Positions 16,558-25,549 of a DNA stretch of 38,922 nucleotides are shown here, piece after piece; position 1 is the first letter of the stretch, and every line of letters begins with the position of its first letter. Origin of the DNA: Colivivens sp964452915 (GTDB taxonomy: Bacteria > Bacteroidota > Bacteroidia > Bacteroidales > Bacteroidaceae); the NCBI GenBank assembly GCA_964452915.1, contig CAYVNW010000028.1, positions 1 through 38,922 on the forward strand, in the 5' to 3' direction. Both the position numbers and the translations under genes were made by a program. The notes below the pieces were generated by a model, which saw only the letters and a list, made by a program, of their open reading frames with translations, made no database searches and was not told the DNA's origin.

Positions 16558-17385
16558 TCATTCACATTTGTTTAAGTCGTCACTCAGCAGGACACGTGGC
16601 ACCCCCAGTTTCATAGCTTTCTCAAGGTCACGTCGCGCAAGATGTTTTTTCCCTAAATCAAGATACAAACGGGCTCTTTTGAGAACATAATTCTTATTGG
16701 ATGAATCCAATTCTATAGCCTTATCCAAATCGATGACAGCAAGTTCTTTTTGTCCTGCATCCGTTTCTAATTCCGCGCGTATGAAATAAGGCTCTGCCAT
16801 TTTAGGGAACTTACTAATCAATATGTTCGCCTGCGCCAAGGCATTGGCTTCATGCCTCATCTGTTGCTCTATAATAACCATACCTAATGAAGCCATATAA
16901 TTCGTCGGAACTTTACTCAATACAAGAGTCAAGTCAGCTTTCGCTTTATCCAGGTCTTTCATCTTACAATATGCATATCCCCTATATGCGTAAGCGTCCA
17001 TGTCTCCGGGAGTTAACCTTATTATTTCAGAGTAATCGCTTACCGCCTTCGCATAGTTTTCAAGTTTCAAATATAGTTCTGCACGTGACGAGATAAAGCG
17101 GGTATTTTCAGGATATTGCTTTATTGCCTCTGTATACGAATTCAACGCCTCTTGGTTATTGCCTTGCAATTCTTGCATTTTGCCAAGGTTCATATACACC
17201 AAAGCATTACGATAATCGCTGGGCGAAACTTGTATCGCCTCTTTAAATAAATGTTCCGCTTCATCATACTTCGACTCCTTTGCTGCCTGAAGTCCGTTCT
17301 CAATAAGCGGCTCATATTCCTGTTGGGCTTTACAGCAAAAAGGGAGCAAACTAATAACCAGGGCGATACTTATCTTCGTCTTCAT
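16558..17385 (-). CDS. Exported tetratricopeptide-repeat protein
   Basis: The product (275 aa) begins with a signal-peptide-like segment (MKTKISIALVISLLPFCCKAQ, split: basic start, hydrophobic core, small residues before Q). About six to seven TPR-like helical pairs follow, from about residue 25 to 265. Recognisable repeats include YDEAEHLFKEAIQVSP, NNQEALNSYTEAIKQYP, YAKAVSDYSEIIRLTP and KELAVIDLDKAIELD. TPR arrays are protein-binding scaffolds; a specific partner cannot be inferred. The ATG at 17385 is preferred because it starts directly at the signal sequence; an in-frame ATG at 17424 would add 13 residues. Either start overlaps the end of rsgA, so it is probably the last gene of the fumarase-frr-rsgA operon. 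Two adjacent cysteines at the signal end leave a lipoprotein possible. Confidence 0.85.
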   Translation of the reverse strand: MKTKISIALVISLLPFCCKAQQEYEPLIENGLQAAKESKYDEAEHLFKEAIQVSPSDYRNALVYMNLGKMQELQGNNQEALNSYTEAIKQYPENTRFISSRAELYLKLENYAKAVSDYSEIIRLTPGDMDAYAYRGYAYCKMKDLDKAKADLTLVLSKVPTNYMASLGMVIIEQQMRHEANALAQANILISKFPKMAEPYFIRAELETDAGQKELAVIDLDKAIELDSSNKNYVLKRARLYLDLGKKHLARRDLEKAMKLGVPRVLLSDDLNKCE

Positions 17386-18304
17386 CTTCGAGCATTGATA
17401 AATATGAATGATATCTGCTTTCACTTATGTCATGGCGCTTCACTGCCTCCACAACAGCGCAACCGGGTTCATGAGTATGAATACAATTGTTGAACCTGCA
17501 ATCAGCAGAGAAACGAAAGATCTCCTTGAAGTAATGCCCGATTTCTTCTTTTGCCATGTCAAATGAGCCAAAGCCTTTAATGCCTGGGGTATCTATGATA
17601 TAACTATCGCACATTGTGTCACGATCGACAGATGGTAGAAGATACATTTCTGAAAATGTAGTCGTATGTTTCCCTGTATCGTACGCCTCACTTATGTCAT
17701 TGATTTTAAGATTCAGACCTGGAATCAGATAATTGATTATCGTAGATTTTCCAACTCCACTGTTGCCGGAAAGCAAAGTGACTTTACCCTTTAACATATC
17801 GGTTATCCGCTGCATACCTTCTCCTGTTTGTGCGGAGACTGCGATACATTCATACCCGATTGTCTCATACAAGTTTATCATGCCATCCAATAACTGATTG
17901 TCATCTTCATCGTATATATCCACCTTATTGAAAATAATAATTACAGGCACACTGTAAGCCTCAGCGGTTGCAAGGAAACGGTCGATGAAAGTCGTTGAAG
18001 TGACAGGATGATTAATCGTGACAATCAACATGCACTGATCCAAGTTGGCAGCAAGAATATGCGACTGCTTCGACAAGTTGGTTGACTTCCTTATAATATA
18101 ATTCCTGCGCTCATCAATCGATGTGATGAGCGCAGTATTATCTGGTTGTATTGCAACCTCCACATAGTCACCGATAGCCACAGGATTAGTCGAACGAATG
18201 CCTTTCAGTCTGAAGTTTCCCTTCACCTTGCATTCCAACACACTACCATCATTAGTACGTACTGTATACCAACTACCAGTGTTTTTTATGACAAGTCCTC
18301 TCAC
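17351..18304 (-). CDS. rsgA: Ribosome small-subunit maturation GTPase RsgA
   Basis: RsgA (317 aa) is a circularly permuted GTPase that checks late 30S assembly. An N-terminal OB-fold (about residues 1-65) precedes GTPase motifs in permuted order. These are NKVD (126-129), SAQTGEG (157-163), the P-loop GNSGVGKS (180-187) and DTPG (238-241). The C-terminal zinc site is Cys269, Cys274, His276 and Cys282. The start is a GTG whose G is the last base of the frr TAG stop, a 1-nt overlap that implies translational coupling; no better ATG is available. Its end overlaps the TPR gene. Confidence 0.95.
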   Translation of the reverse strand: MRGLVIKNTGSWYTVRTNDGSVLECKVKGNFRLKGIRSTNPVAIGDYVEVAIQPDNTALITSIDERRNYIIRKSTNLSKQSHILAANLDQCMLIVTINHPVTSTTFIDRFLATAEAYSVPVIIIFNKVDIYDEDDNQLLDGMINLYETIGYECIAVSAQTGEGMQRITDMLKGKVTLLSGNSGVGKSTIINYLIPGLNLKINDISEAYDTGKHTTTFSEMYLLPSVDRDTMCDSYIIDTPGIKGFGSFDMAKEEIGHYFKEIFRFSADCRFNNCIHTHEPGCAVVEAVKRHDISESRYHSYLSMLEDEDEDKYRPGY

Positions 18305-18867
18305 TATACAGTCATGATTTCCTTGTTCTTCTCTTCAAGCATAGCATCAACTTTCTTGATATACTTGTCGTGCAGTTTTTGGCAATCAGCCTCCGCATCT
18401 TTTTCCACGTCTTCCGGAACGCCTGCTGACTTAATACTCTTTTTCAGCTTGTCAATTGCATCACGACGTGCGTTTCGTATGCTTACCTTCGCGAGTTCAC
18501 CCTCTTTTGAGCATTGCTTAGTAAGTTCCTTACGACGTTCCTCTGTAGGCACAGGAATTCCAAGACGTATATGTTCGCCGTTGTTTTCCGGTGTTATGCC
18601 GACCGGTGAGTCTATGATTGCCTTCTCTATAACCTTGAGCATATTTTTATCCCAAGGTTTGATCACGATTGAACGAGGATCCGGTGTAGAAAGATTAGCT
18701 ACATTACTCAGAGGTACAGAAGCACCGTAAGAGTCAACATATATTCCATCTAGAATATGCACGTTAGCCCGTCCGGCACGAATACGGCTCAGTTTCTCTT
18801 CCAGATTCATTGCCGCCATCTCCATCTCCTCTTCAGCCTCACTCAGATATTGCTTTATTTCTTCCAT
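18304..18867 (-). CDS. frr: Ribosome recycling factor
   Basis: Frr (187 aa) dissolves post-termination ribosomes with EF-G. The sequence is co-linear with the family: LEEKLSRIRAGRANVHILDGI near residues 23-43 (the three-helix bundle entry), PLSNVANLSTPDPRSIVIKPWD, and NNGEHIRLGIPVPTEERRKEL. Length matches the usual 185-187 aa. It shares one base with the rsgA GTG downstream and begins 30 bp after the fumarase stop, so it is likely cotranscribed with both. Confidence 0.97.
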   Translation of the reverse strand: MEEIKQYLSEAEEEMEMAAMNLEEKLSRIRAGRANVHILDGIYVDSYGASVPLSNVANLSTPDPRSIVIKPWDKNMLKVIEKAIIDSPVGITPENNGEHIRLGIPVPTEERRKELTKQCSKEGELAKVSIRNARRDAIDKLKKSIKSAGVPEDVEKDAEADCQKLHDKYIKKVDAMLEEKNKEIMTV

Positions 18868-18897
18868 AATATGTGGATTTATATTATTAATAATGAT

Positions 18898-20550
18898 TCA
18901 TTCAAGTATTGTGCACTTTTCGCATGGTTTGAGTTGTTTGAAGAAGTCGTTGCCCTTATCATCCACCAATATAAATGCAGGGAAATCCTTTACTTCAATC
19001 TTCCAAATAGCTTCCATGCCGAGCTCTGGATATTCTACACACTCAATCGATTTGATGTTGTTCTGTGCGAGAATGGCAGCCGGACCTCCGATACTTCCCA
19101 AGTAGAATCCTTTATGGTCTTTACAAGCGCGTGTAACCTCATCCGATCTGTTTCCTTTTGCAAGCATTATACGAGAAGCTCCATGATCTTGGAATTCATA
19201 AACATAAGGGTCCATACGATTGGCTGTAGTAGGTCCCATGGAGCCACAAGCCATGCCTGCAGGCGTCTTAGCCGGTCCTGCATAGTATATTGGATGGTCT
19301 TTCAAGTACTGTGGCATCGGTTCGCCTGCGTCAAGGCGGGCTTTAATCTTGGCATGTGCTATGTCACGGCCTACAATGATTGTACCATTGAGCGACAGAC
19401 GTGTGCTGACAGGATATTGCGACAAAATCTTGCACACATCGTCCATTGGTTGGTTAAGGTCGATCTTTACTGCGTCACCCTCGCCTGCATTACGCAATTC
19501 CTCTGGTATGAGCTCGTATGGTTTGTCATCCATCTTTTCAATCCATATACCGTCTTTGTTGATCTTTGCTTTTATGTTACGGTCGGCAGAGCAACTGACT
19601 CCAAGGCCTATTGGGCAGCTTGCTCCATGACGAGGCAGACGTATCACACGTACATCGTGAGCCATGTATTTGCCTCCGAACTGAGCTCCAAGCCCTATTT
19701 TGTATGCTTCCTTCAGCAGAGTTCTTTCAAGTTCGATATCACGGAATGCACGGCCGGTTGCATCACCGGTAGTTGGCAGACTGTCGTAATAATGTGTCGA
19801 TGCCAGTTTCACCGTAAGCAAATTCTTCTCCGCGCTTGTACCGCCAATAACAAATGCGATATGATAAGGCGGACATGCAGCCGTTCCAAGAGTTTTCATC
19901 TTTTCCACCAAGAAAGGTACAAGAGTACCTGGGTTTTGTATTCTTGCCTTTGTCTCTTGATAGAGGTAAGTTTTGTTGGCAGAGCCGCCGCCCTTAGTTA
20001 CCATAAGAAAACGGTATTCCATGCCTTCAGTCGCCTCAATATCGATCTGCGCCGGAAGATTGCACTTTGTGTTGACTTCATTGTACATATCGAGTGGAGC
20101 ATTCTGCGAGTAGCGAAGATTCTCCTCAGTATAGGTTTTGAATACACCTTTTGAAAGAGCCTCCTCATCACAGAAATTAGTCCATACTTGCTGACCTTTC
20201 TCTCCATGGATAATTGCAGTTCCTGTATCCTGACAGAGCGGGAGTTTGCCCTTTGCTGCAACTTCTGCGTTGCGCAGGAATGTCAAAGCAACATATTTAT
20301 CGTTTGCACTTGCTTCAGGGTCACGCAATATCTTTGCGACCTGCAGATTATGACTGCGGCGGAGCAAGAAACTCACATCACGAAATGCGGCATTAGCCAT
20401 TCGTGTCAAAGCCTCCGGCGTAACTTTCAATATAGGCGTACCCTCGAATTCACTGACCGACACGCCTTCTTTGGTCAATAAATAATATTCAGTATCGTCC
20501 TTGCCCAACTGGAACATAGGAGCATACTTAAATTCAACTGTCTGTGCCAT
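18898..20550 (-). CDS. Class I (iron-sulfur) fumarate hydratase
   Basis: The 550-aa enzyme interconverts fumarate and L-malate using a [4Fe-4S] cluster. Three cysteines fit the cluster ligands by context and spacing: Cys106 (LPLCQDTGT), Cys226 (GTAACPPYH) and Cys320 (GLGVSCSADRN), close to residues 105, 224 and 318 of E. coli FumA. It is the single-polypeptide form, with the alpha and beta regions fused, and of normal length (about 548 aa). In Bacteroidota it serves the reductive branch that makes succinate. It heads the minus-strand fumarase-frr-rsgA-TPR run and has its own promoter at 20582-20613. Confidence 0.95.
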   Translation of the reverse strand: MAQTVEFKYAPMFQLGKDDTEYYLLTKEGVSVSEFEGTPILKVTPEALTRMANAAFRDVSFLLRRSHNLQVAKILRDPEASANDKYVALTFLRNAEVAAKGKLPLCQDTGTAIIHGEKGQQVWTNFCDEEALSKGVFKTYTEENLRYSQNAPLDMYNEVNTKCNLPAQIDIEATEGMEYRFLMVTKGGGSANKTYLYQETKARIQNPGTLVPFLVEKMKTLGTAACPPYHIAFVIGGTSAEKNLLTVKLASTHYYDSLPTTGDATGRAFRDIELERTLLKEAYKIGLGAQFGGKYMAHDVRVIRLPRHGASCPIGLGVSCSADRNIKAKINKDGIWIEKMDDKPYELIPEELRNAGEGDAVKIDLNQPMDDVCKILSQYPVSTRLSLNGTIIVGRDIAHAKIKARLDAGEPMPQYLKDHPIYYAGPAKTPAGMACGSMGPTTANRMDPYVYEFQDHGASRIMLAKGNRSDEVTRACKDHKGFYLGSIGGPAAILAQNNIKSIECVEYPELGMEAIWKIEVKDFPAFILVDDKGNDFFKQLKPCEKCTILE

Positions 20551-20725
20551 ATATATACCATTAATATTATTGTTTCATAGGCAAAAGTAATGCAAAACAA
20601 GCAAAATGCCAAATGTGATTTGAAAAAAAGTCATGAAAGAACGTTTATTCAATAAAAAGTGTATGCTTTGCGCTGTCTACTTTATTCATGCGCTCATCCG
20701 ACTTGCAAATTGCCTCTATGTCCAC
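20551..20725. other. Gap between purL end and fumarase promoter
   Basis: The 175-bp gap holds the fumarase promoter next to its gene. Toward purL there is A/T-rich sequence without a clear hairpin-plus-T-tract terminator for purL. I see no small gene in it. Confidence 0.5.
20582..20613 (-). promoter_or_regulatory. Promoter of the fumarase-frr-rsgA operon
   Basis: On the minus strand, TACTTTTG (plus positions 20582-20589) matches the -7 consensus TAnnTTTG. A TTTG -33 element lies at 20610-20613, with a 20-bp spacer. This is the best two-part Bacteroidota promoter in the window. The predicted leader is only about 25 nt. Confidence 0.75.
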
Positions 20726-23700
20726 TCACGCCTTATTGCTTTCACACCATTTTCTCGCATTAACAAACGCCTCGATCCATGGTGTCACGTCATCCTTCTT
20801 ACGATCATCCGGATAATCTGCCATTTGCCATGGGAAGATGGCACGTTCCAAGTGTGGCATCATAGCCAAATGACGGCCGTCACTTGTACAGATGCCCGCT
20901 ATATCGTAGTCACTGCCGTTTGGATTGGCAGGATAACCATGGTAATTGTACTTAGCGACAACATTATATTTGTCCTCTGCCATAGGCAATTCAAACCTTC
21001 CTTCTCCGTGTGCCACCCAAATACCTATTTTGCTTCCACTCAATGAGCCGAATAGTACGGATTGGTTCTGTGGTATATCAAGAGTGAGGAATCCACTTTC
21101 GAACTTGCGACTTATGTTGTGTTTCATCGCACCGAAATTCTCATATCCTTTGTCATTAAGCAACCCGAGTTCCATCATCAACTGGCATCCATTACAAATA
21201 CCCAGTGAAAGTGTGTCTTTACGGCCGTAGAACTTGTCGAGCGCAGCTTTAGCCTTTGGATTGTACAAGAACGCTCCTGCCCATCCCTTTGCACTGCCAA
21301 GCACATCAGAATTAGAGAAACCACCGCAAAATACAATCATTTGGATTTCATCGAGAGTTTCACGTCCGCTGACCAAGTCGGTCATCATCACATCCTTCAC
21401 GTCAAAACCAGCCAAATACAGACAATATGCCATCTCACGTTCACCATTTGTTCCTTTCTCACGTACGATCGCTGCTTTCGGACGTGACGGTGAAGGTTCA
21501 GAGTCACGGTCGGGACTGATTTCATATTGTGCAAATGTTCCTGTGAATTTTTTGTTGAACTTATGCACGATCGGCTCATTCTTATAATTCTTATAGCGTT
21601 CTGCCGCCATGCCGTTCATACTCTGATGCTGATCGAGTTCATAAGAGGTAGAATACCATACGTCACGCAACTCATCAATATTGAAGGTATGTATTGTTTT
21701 CCCTTTCGACTGCAAATTAATAGATCTGTCATCAACAGGCACAGCAAGACGTGCAAATCCAACTCCGGCGTCAGTGAGGATTTCTTCCACCTCATGGCAA
21801 TTATCCTGCGCCACCTGTATCACTACACCTGGGTTTTCTGCAAAAAGGAGTTTTACCAAATCTGTCTCGCCCATTTCATCTAACGAAACTTCCAGTCCAC
21901 CTTTTGTATTTGCGAAGCACATTTCAAGCAGACATGTAATGAGCCCACCGGCACTTATGTCGTGACCAGCCAGTATAAGCTCTTGCTTAACCAATTCCTG
22001 TACAGCCAGGAACGCGTCACGGAAATAGTCAGGATTCTTCACCATTGGCACGTCACTTCCAACTTTGTCCTGACTCTGTGCAAACGCACTTCCGCCAAGA
22101 CGAAGCGAATCGAACGAGAAATCTATATGATACACCACTGAATCAACATTCTTCAGCACTGGTGACACTACCTTGCGTATATCACTTACCTCACCTCCAC
22201 TGCTGACGATTACAGTTCCAGGACTAATAACTTTTGATCCGTCAGGATATTTTTGGGTCATGGAGAGAGAGTCCTTGCCCGTAGGCACATTAACCTTTAT
22301 AGCGCAACAGAAATCGCTTAGTGCTTTGACTCCGGCATACAAACGTGCATCCTCTCCTTCTTGGCTGCGGCATGGCCACATCCAGTTGGCTGACAAGCTG
22401 ACACTGTCGAGTCCGTCTGACATCGGAGCCCATACAATATTTGTGAGTGACTCTGCCACTGACAGTACACTTCCTGCGGCAGGATCCGCTAAACCCGCCT
22501 GTGGAGCATGGCCTATCGCTGTCGCTATACCTTTCTCTCCCCTGTAATCGAGGGCTACGACTCCACAGTCGCTCAGTGGCAATTGAAGTTCACCTACGCA
22601 TTGCTGACGTGCGACCTTACCTGTCACGCTTCTGTCTACCTTGTTCGTCAACCAGTCTTTGCAGGCTACAGCCTCCAGTTTTAGAACTTGCTTCAAATAT
22701 TTGTCTATTTCACCGGCAGAATAAGTGACATTAGCATAATGATGTGTCACAGTTTTATCTTTCATGTAGGTTTTTGGAGAGTGACCGAACATCTGCGATA
22801 CTTCGAGGTCGAACGGGCGTACACCATCTCCTTGTACAAATGCGAAGTGGGCGTCGCCTGTAGTTTCACCCACAACATACAGTGGGGCGCGCTCACGTTC
22901 GGCGATTTTTCTCACATGGTCTATATGTTTTTCGTCGATAAGAAGGCCCATACGCTCTTGCGACTCATTGGCGATAATTTCCTTTGAGCTGAGAGTCTTG
23001 TCACCTATCGGGAGTTTGGTCATATCAATTGTGCCGCCACAATCTTCCACAAGCTCGGACAGACAGTTCACATGCCCTGCACTTCCATGATCGTGAATTG
23101 ACACTATTGGGTTTACATCCTCCTCACACAGTGCACGCACAAGGTTGTTCGCACGCTTTTGCATCTCTGGATTGGCTCGCTGCACTGCATTCAGTTCTAT
23201 TCCACTTGAATACCTGCCGGTGTCCACCGAACTGACACTTCCGCCTCCAAGACCGATGCGGTAGTTGTCACCACCGACCACTACAATCTTGTTCCCTTTC
23301 TGTGGCTTTCCTTTGAGGCAATCGCGTTTTGTACCATAGCCCACGCCTCCTGCAAGCATTATCACCTTGTCATATCCGTATTGTGGCTCTTTATGACCAT
23401 CGGTGGAATCTTCCTTATGCTCGAATGTGAGTACCGAACCGCATATAAGAGGCTGACCGAACTTGTTTCCGAAATCGCTTGCTCCGTTCGATGCCTTGAT
23501 CAGTATCTGCTCAGGTGTCTGGTAAAGCCAATGGCGCGGATGCTTTCCGTTGCGGTAACTGGTCATGTATACAGCTGTTCCGGCTATCGGCCAAGAGCCT
23601 GTACCACCACCCATACGGTCGCGTATCTCACCTCCTGTACCTGTAGCAGCTCCATTAAACGGTTCCACCGTTGTCGGAAAGTTATGTGTTTCCGCTTTCA

Positions 23701-24427
23701 ACGATATGACCGATTCTATTTCCTTTGTGCGGAAGTAGTCACTTGTGCTGTGGTCGCGCGGTGCGAATTGTTCCACCATCGGGCCCTGTGCGAATGCCAC
23801 ATTGTCCTTGTAAGCGGATATTATCTTGTTAGGGTTTTCCTTTGTGGTCTTCTTTATCATCTGGAACAGACTGCTTTCCATTTCCTTTCCGTCAATGATG
23901 AACGTACCACCGAATATCTTGTGACGGCAGTGCTCAGAGTTGATTTGTGCAAAGCCGAACACCTCTGAATCGGTGAGCTTCCGTCCAAGTTGTTTTTCCA
24001 CATTGTGAAGGTATTCAATTTCCTCCGGACTAAGGGCAAGTCCCTCCTGTTCGTTGTATTCTTCAAGATTGTCTATGTAGATTATCGGAGCCGGTTTGAT
24101 GTCGACTGTGAATATGTCTTGATTCAGTTCCTTGTACCTGCGCTGCAGCATAGGGTCGATCTCTGATTTTTCATCTATAGGGAAGAACTCCTCTATGCGC
24201 TGTATACCCTTTAGTCCCATGTTCTGGGTGATTTCAACGGCATTTGTACTCCATGGAGTAATCATTTCACGTCTCGGACCCGCAAACAGTCCCTTAATGG
24301 TCGTCTCACTTAATTGCTTTGCATTACTGAAAAGCCACTGAAGAGCATCTGTTTCCTTAGCGCTGATGTCATGATCCATGCTGACAGCTATGATACTTTT
24401 CTGAGGCGTACTGAAAAAATAAATCAT
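20726..24427 (-). CDS. purL: Phosphoribosylformylglycinamidine synthase (single-chain)
   Basis: PurL (1233 aa) converts FGAR, ATP and glutamine to FGAM in purine synthesis. It is the large fused form, with an N-terminal PurS-like part, two AIR-synthase-like halves and a C-terminal class I glutaminase. Visible landmarks are FGFAQINSEHCRHKIF (FGAR site), KAETHNFPTTVEPFNGAATG, NWMWPCRS, and the glutaminase nucleophile Cys1078 in GICNGCQ with a later AHGEGRF. Length is slightly under that of E. coli PurL (1295 aa). It appears to be transcribed alone from a promoter at 24462-24469, divergent from the radical SAM gene. Confidence 0.96.
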   Translation of the reverse strand: MIYFFSTPQKSIIAVSMDHDISAKETDALQWLFSNAKQLSETTIKGLFAGPRREMITPWSTNAVEITQNMGLKGIQRIEEFFPIDEKSEIDPMLQRRYKELNQDIFTVDIKPAPIIYIDNLEEYNEQEGLALSPEEIEYLHNVEKQLGRKLTDSEVFGFAQINSEHCRHKIFGGTFIIDGKEMESSLFQMIKKTTKENPNKIISAYKDNVAFAQGPMVEQFAPRDHSTSDYFRTKEIESVISLKAETHNFPTTVEPFNGAATGTGGEIRDRMGGGTGSWPIAGTAVYMTSYRNGKHPRHWLYQTPEQILIKASNGASDFGNKFGQPLICGSVLTFEHKEDSTDGHKEPQYGYDKVIMLAGGVGYGTKRDCLKGKPQKGNKIVVVGGDNYRIGLGGGSVSSVDTGRYSSGIELNAVQRANPEMQKRANNLVRALCEEDVNPIVSIHDHGSAGHVNCLSELVEDCGGTIDMTKLPIGDKTLSSKEIIANESQERMGLLIDEKHIDHVRKIAERERAPLYVVGETTGDAHFAFVQGDGVRPFDLEVSQMFGHSPKTYMKDKTVTHHYANVTYSAGEIDKYLKQVLKLEAVACKDWLTNKVDRSVTGKVARQQCVGELQLPLSDCGVVALDYRGEKGIATAIGHAPQAGLADPAAGSVLSVAESLTNIVWAPMSDGLDSVSLSANWMWPCRSQEGEDARLYAGVKALSDFCCAIKVNVPTGKDSLSMTQKYPDGSKVISPGTVIVSSGGEVSDIRKVVSPVLKNVDSVVYHIDFSFDSLRLGGSAFAQSQDKVGSDVPMVKNPDYFRDAFLAVQELVKQELILAGHDISAGGLITCLLEMCFANTKGGLEVSLDEMGETDLVKLLFAENPGVVIQVAQDNCHEVEEILTDAGVGFARLAVPVDDRSINLQSKGKTIHTFNIDELRDVWYSTSYELDQHQSMNGMAAERYKNYKNEPIVHKFNKKFTGTFAQYEISPDRDSEPSPSRPKAAIVREKGTNGEREMAYCLYLAGFDVKDVMMTDLVSGRETLDEIQMIVFCGGFSNSDVLGSAKGWAGAFLYNPKAKAALDKFYGRKDTLSLGICNGCQLMMELGLLNDKGYENFGAMKHNISRKFESGFLTLDIPQNQSVLFGSLSGSKIGIWVAHGEGRFELPMAEDKYNVVAKYNYHGYPANPNGSDYDIAGICTSDGRHLAMMPHLERAIFPWQMADYPDDRKKDDVTPWIEAFVNARKWCESNKA

Positions 24428-24600
24428 GTCTGTATTGATAAGTTTGTTTTTGTTTTGCTTGCAAAGATAATAAATTATTGGGAACTAGAGTTTCTTATCT
24501 GCCGATTATTTACGGCACAATGTCATCTTTCGTACTGGCTGGCGCACCACTTTAAATAATATTCCTTAACTTTGCGTCATAATTAAAGCGTTCCATAGAT
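24428..24600. promoter_or_regulatory. Divergent promoter region between purL and the radical SAM gene
   Basis: Two outward-facing -7 boxes are visible. For purL, TATCTTTG on the minus strand occupies plus positions 24462-24469. For the radical SAM gene, TAACTTTG lies at 24567-24574. Clear -33 TTTG elements are not obvious for either. A small dyad TGCCG/CGGCA (24500-24504 and 24513-24517) sits between them and could be an operator, but it is short. Confidence 0.6.
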
Positions 24601-25377
24601 ATGACAGTACTATACAAATCTCCCATATTCGGACCCATCCACAGCCGCAGGCTTGGAGTTTCCCTTGGCATCAACTTGTTGCCGGCCGACGGCAAGTGTT
24701 GTTCGTTTGATTGCATTTATTGTGAATGCGGATTCAACAAGGACTTCATTCCTCACCTCAAGTTCGCTACTCCACAAGCTGTCCACGACGCATTGAAGAT
24801 ACAGTTGGAGGATATGCGGCAGAATGGTCCTAAACCCGATGTCCTGACGTTTGCGGGAAACGGCGAACCCACGATGAATCCGCATTTCCCTGAGATTGCA
24901 CGCGATGTAATCGCCCTTCGCGACGAGTACTTCCCCTCTGCCAAGGTCAGTGTGCTGAGCAATGCCACCCAAATTCTACGGAAGGATGTGTTCGATGCTC
25001 TGCTCTTAGTCGACAACAACATTCTGAAGCTCGATACGGTGTCTGATTCTTACATCCGCCTGCTCGACCGTCCAGTAAGCAGCGGCTACCGTGTGCAAGA
25101 CATCATAGAAGGGATGAAGAAGTTCAACGGGCACTGCATCGTGCAGACCATGTTCCTCGGCGGCTCGTACAACGGGGTAAATGTGTCGAACGTCTCCGAC
25201 TCTTTCGTGCTTCCATGGATTGAGGCATTGAAATATATTCGCCCGTCTGAAGTCATGGTGTATACCATCGACCGCGAGACTCCAGCGCACGAACTGACTA
25301 AGGCAACACACGAACAGCTCGACGGCATCGCCCGCAAAGTGGAAGCCATAGGCATCCCGTGTCAAGTCTCATACTGA
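24601..25377 (+). CDS. Radical SAM protein of the wyosine-synthase-like (COG0731) type
   Basis: The 258-aa protein carries the radical SAM [4Fe-4S] motif Cys34-x3-Cys38-x2-Cys41 within GKCCSFDCIYCECG. TFAGNGEPTMNP (about residues 80-91) corresponds to the SAM-binding GGE-like region. The start IFGPIHSRRLGVSLGINLLP is typical of a conserved bacterial family of uncharacterised radical SAM enzymes resembling TYW1-type oxidoreductases. The true substrate is unknown. Extra cysteines (33 and 43) flank the cluster motif. It appears monocistronic, driven by the box at 24567-24574, with no clear downstream terminator. Confidence 0.85.
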   Translation: MTVLYKSPIFGPIHSRRLGVSLGINLLPADGKCCSFDCIYCECGFNKDFIPHLKFATPQAVHDALKIQLEDMRQNGPKPDVLTFAGNGEPTMNPHFPEIARDVIALRDEYFPSAKVSVLSNATQILRKDVFDALLLVDNNILKLDTVSDSYIRLLDRPVSSGYRVQDIIEGMKKFNGHCIVQTMFLGGSYNGVNVSNVSDSFVLPWIEALKYIRPSEVMVYTIDRETPAHELTKATHEQLDGIARKVEAIGIPCQVSY

Positions 25378-25449
25378 TTTTCATCTGAACTGAGACTCTC
25401 ATCCAATTGTACCTTACAACAAGAGCGCTGCGCCCTTACGATGAAAAGT

Positions 25450-25463
25450 TGTCACATGTGACA
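25450..25463. promoter_or_regulatory. Perfect 14-bp palindrome, possible operator
   Basis: TGTCACATGTGACA is its own reverse complement. It lies in the non-coding stretch between the radical SAM gene and the ATPase remnant. Symmetric sites of this size often bind dimeric regulators. No regulator is assigned and no nearby intact gene clearly uses it. Confidence 0.35.
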
Positions 25464-25549
25464 GAAATTTCAAGTAGAGTATGGAAATCCAAAGAGATAT
25501 TTGTTACTCTGCACTGTTTTCTATTCCACCAACGGGTATAATACACAAC

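Noticed and set aside
18757..20154. 465-codon open frame on the plus strand
   Set aside because: It lies entirely antisense to frr and the fumarase gene, is Cys/His/Trp-rich in a way typical of shadow frames, and shows no family motif. The minus-strand fumarase is certain.
23381..23968. 195-codon plus-strand frame inside purL
   Set aside because: It is antisense to the highly conserved FGAR-binding region of purL; the Cys/Arg-rich composition is that of a shadow.
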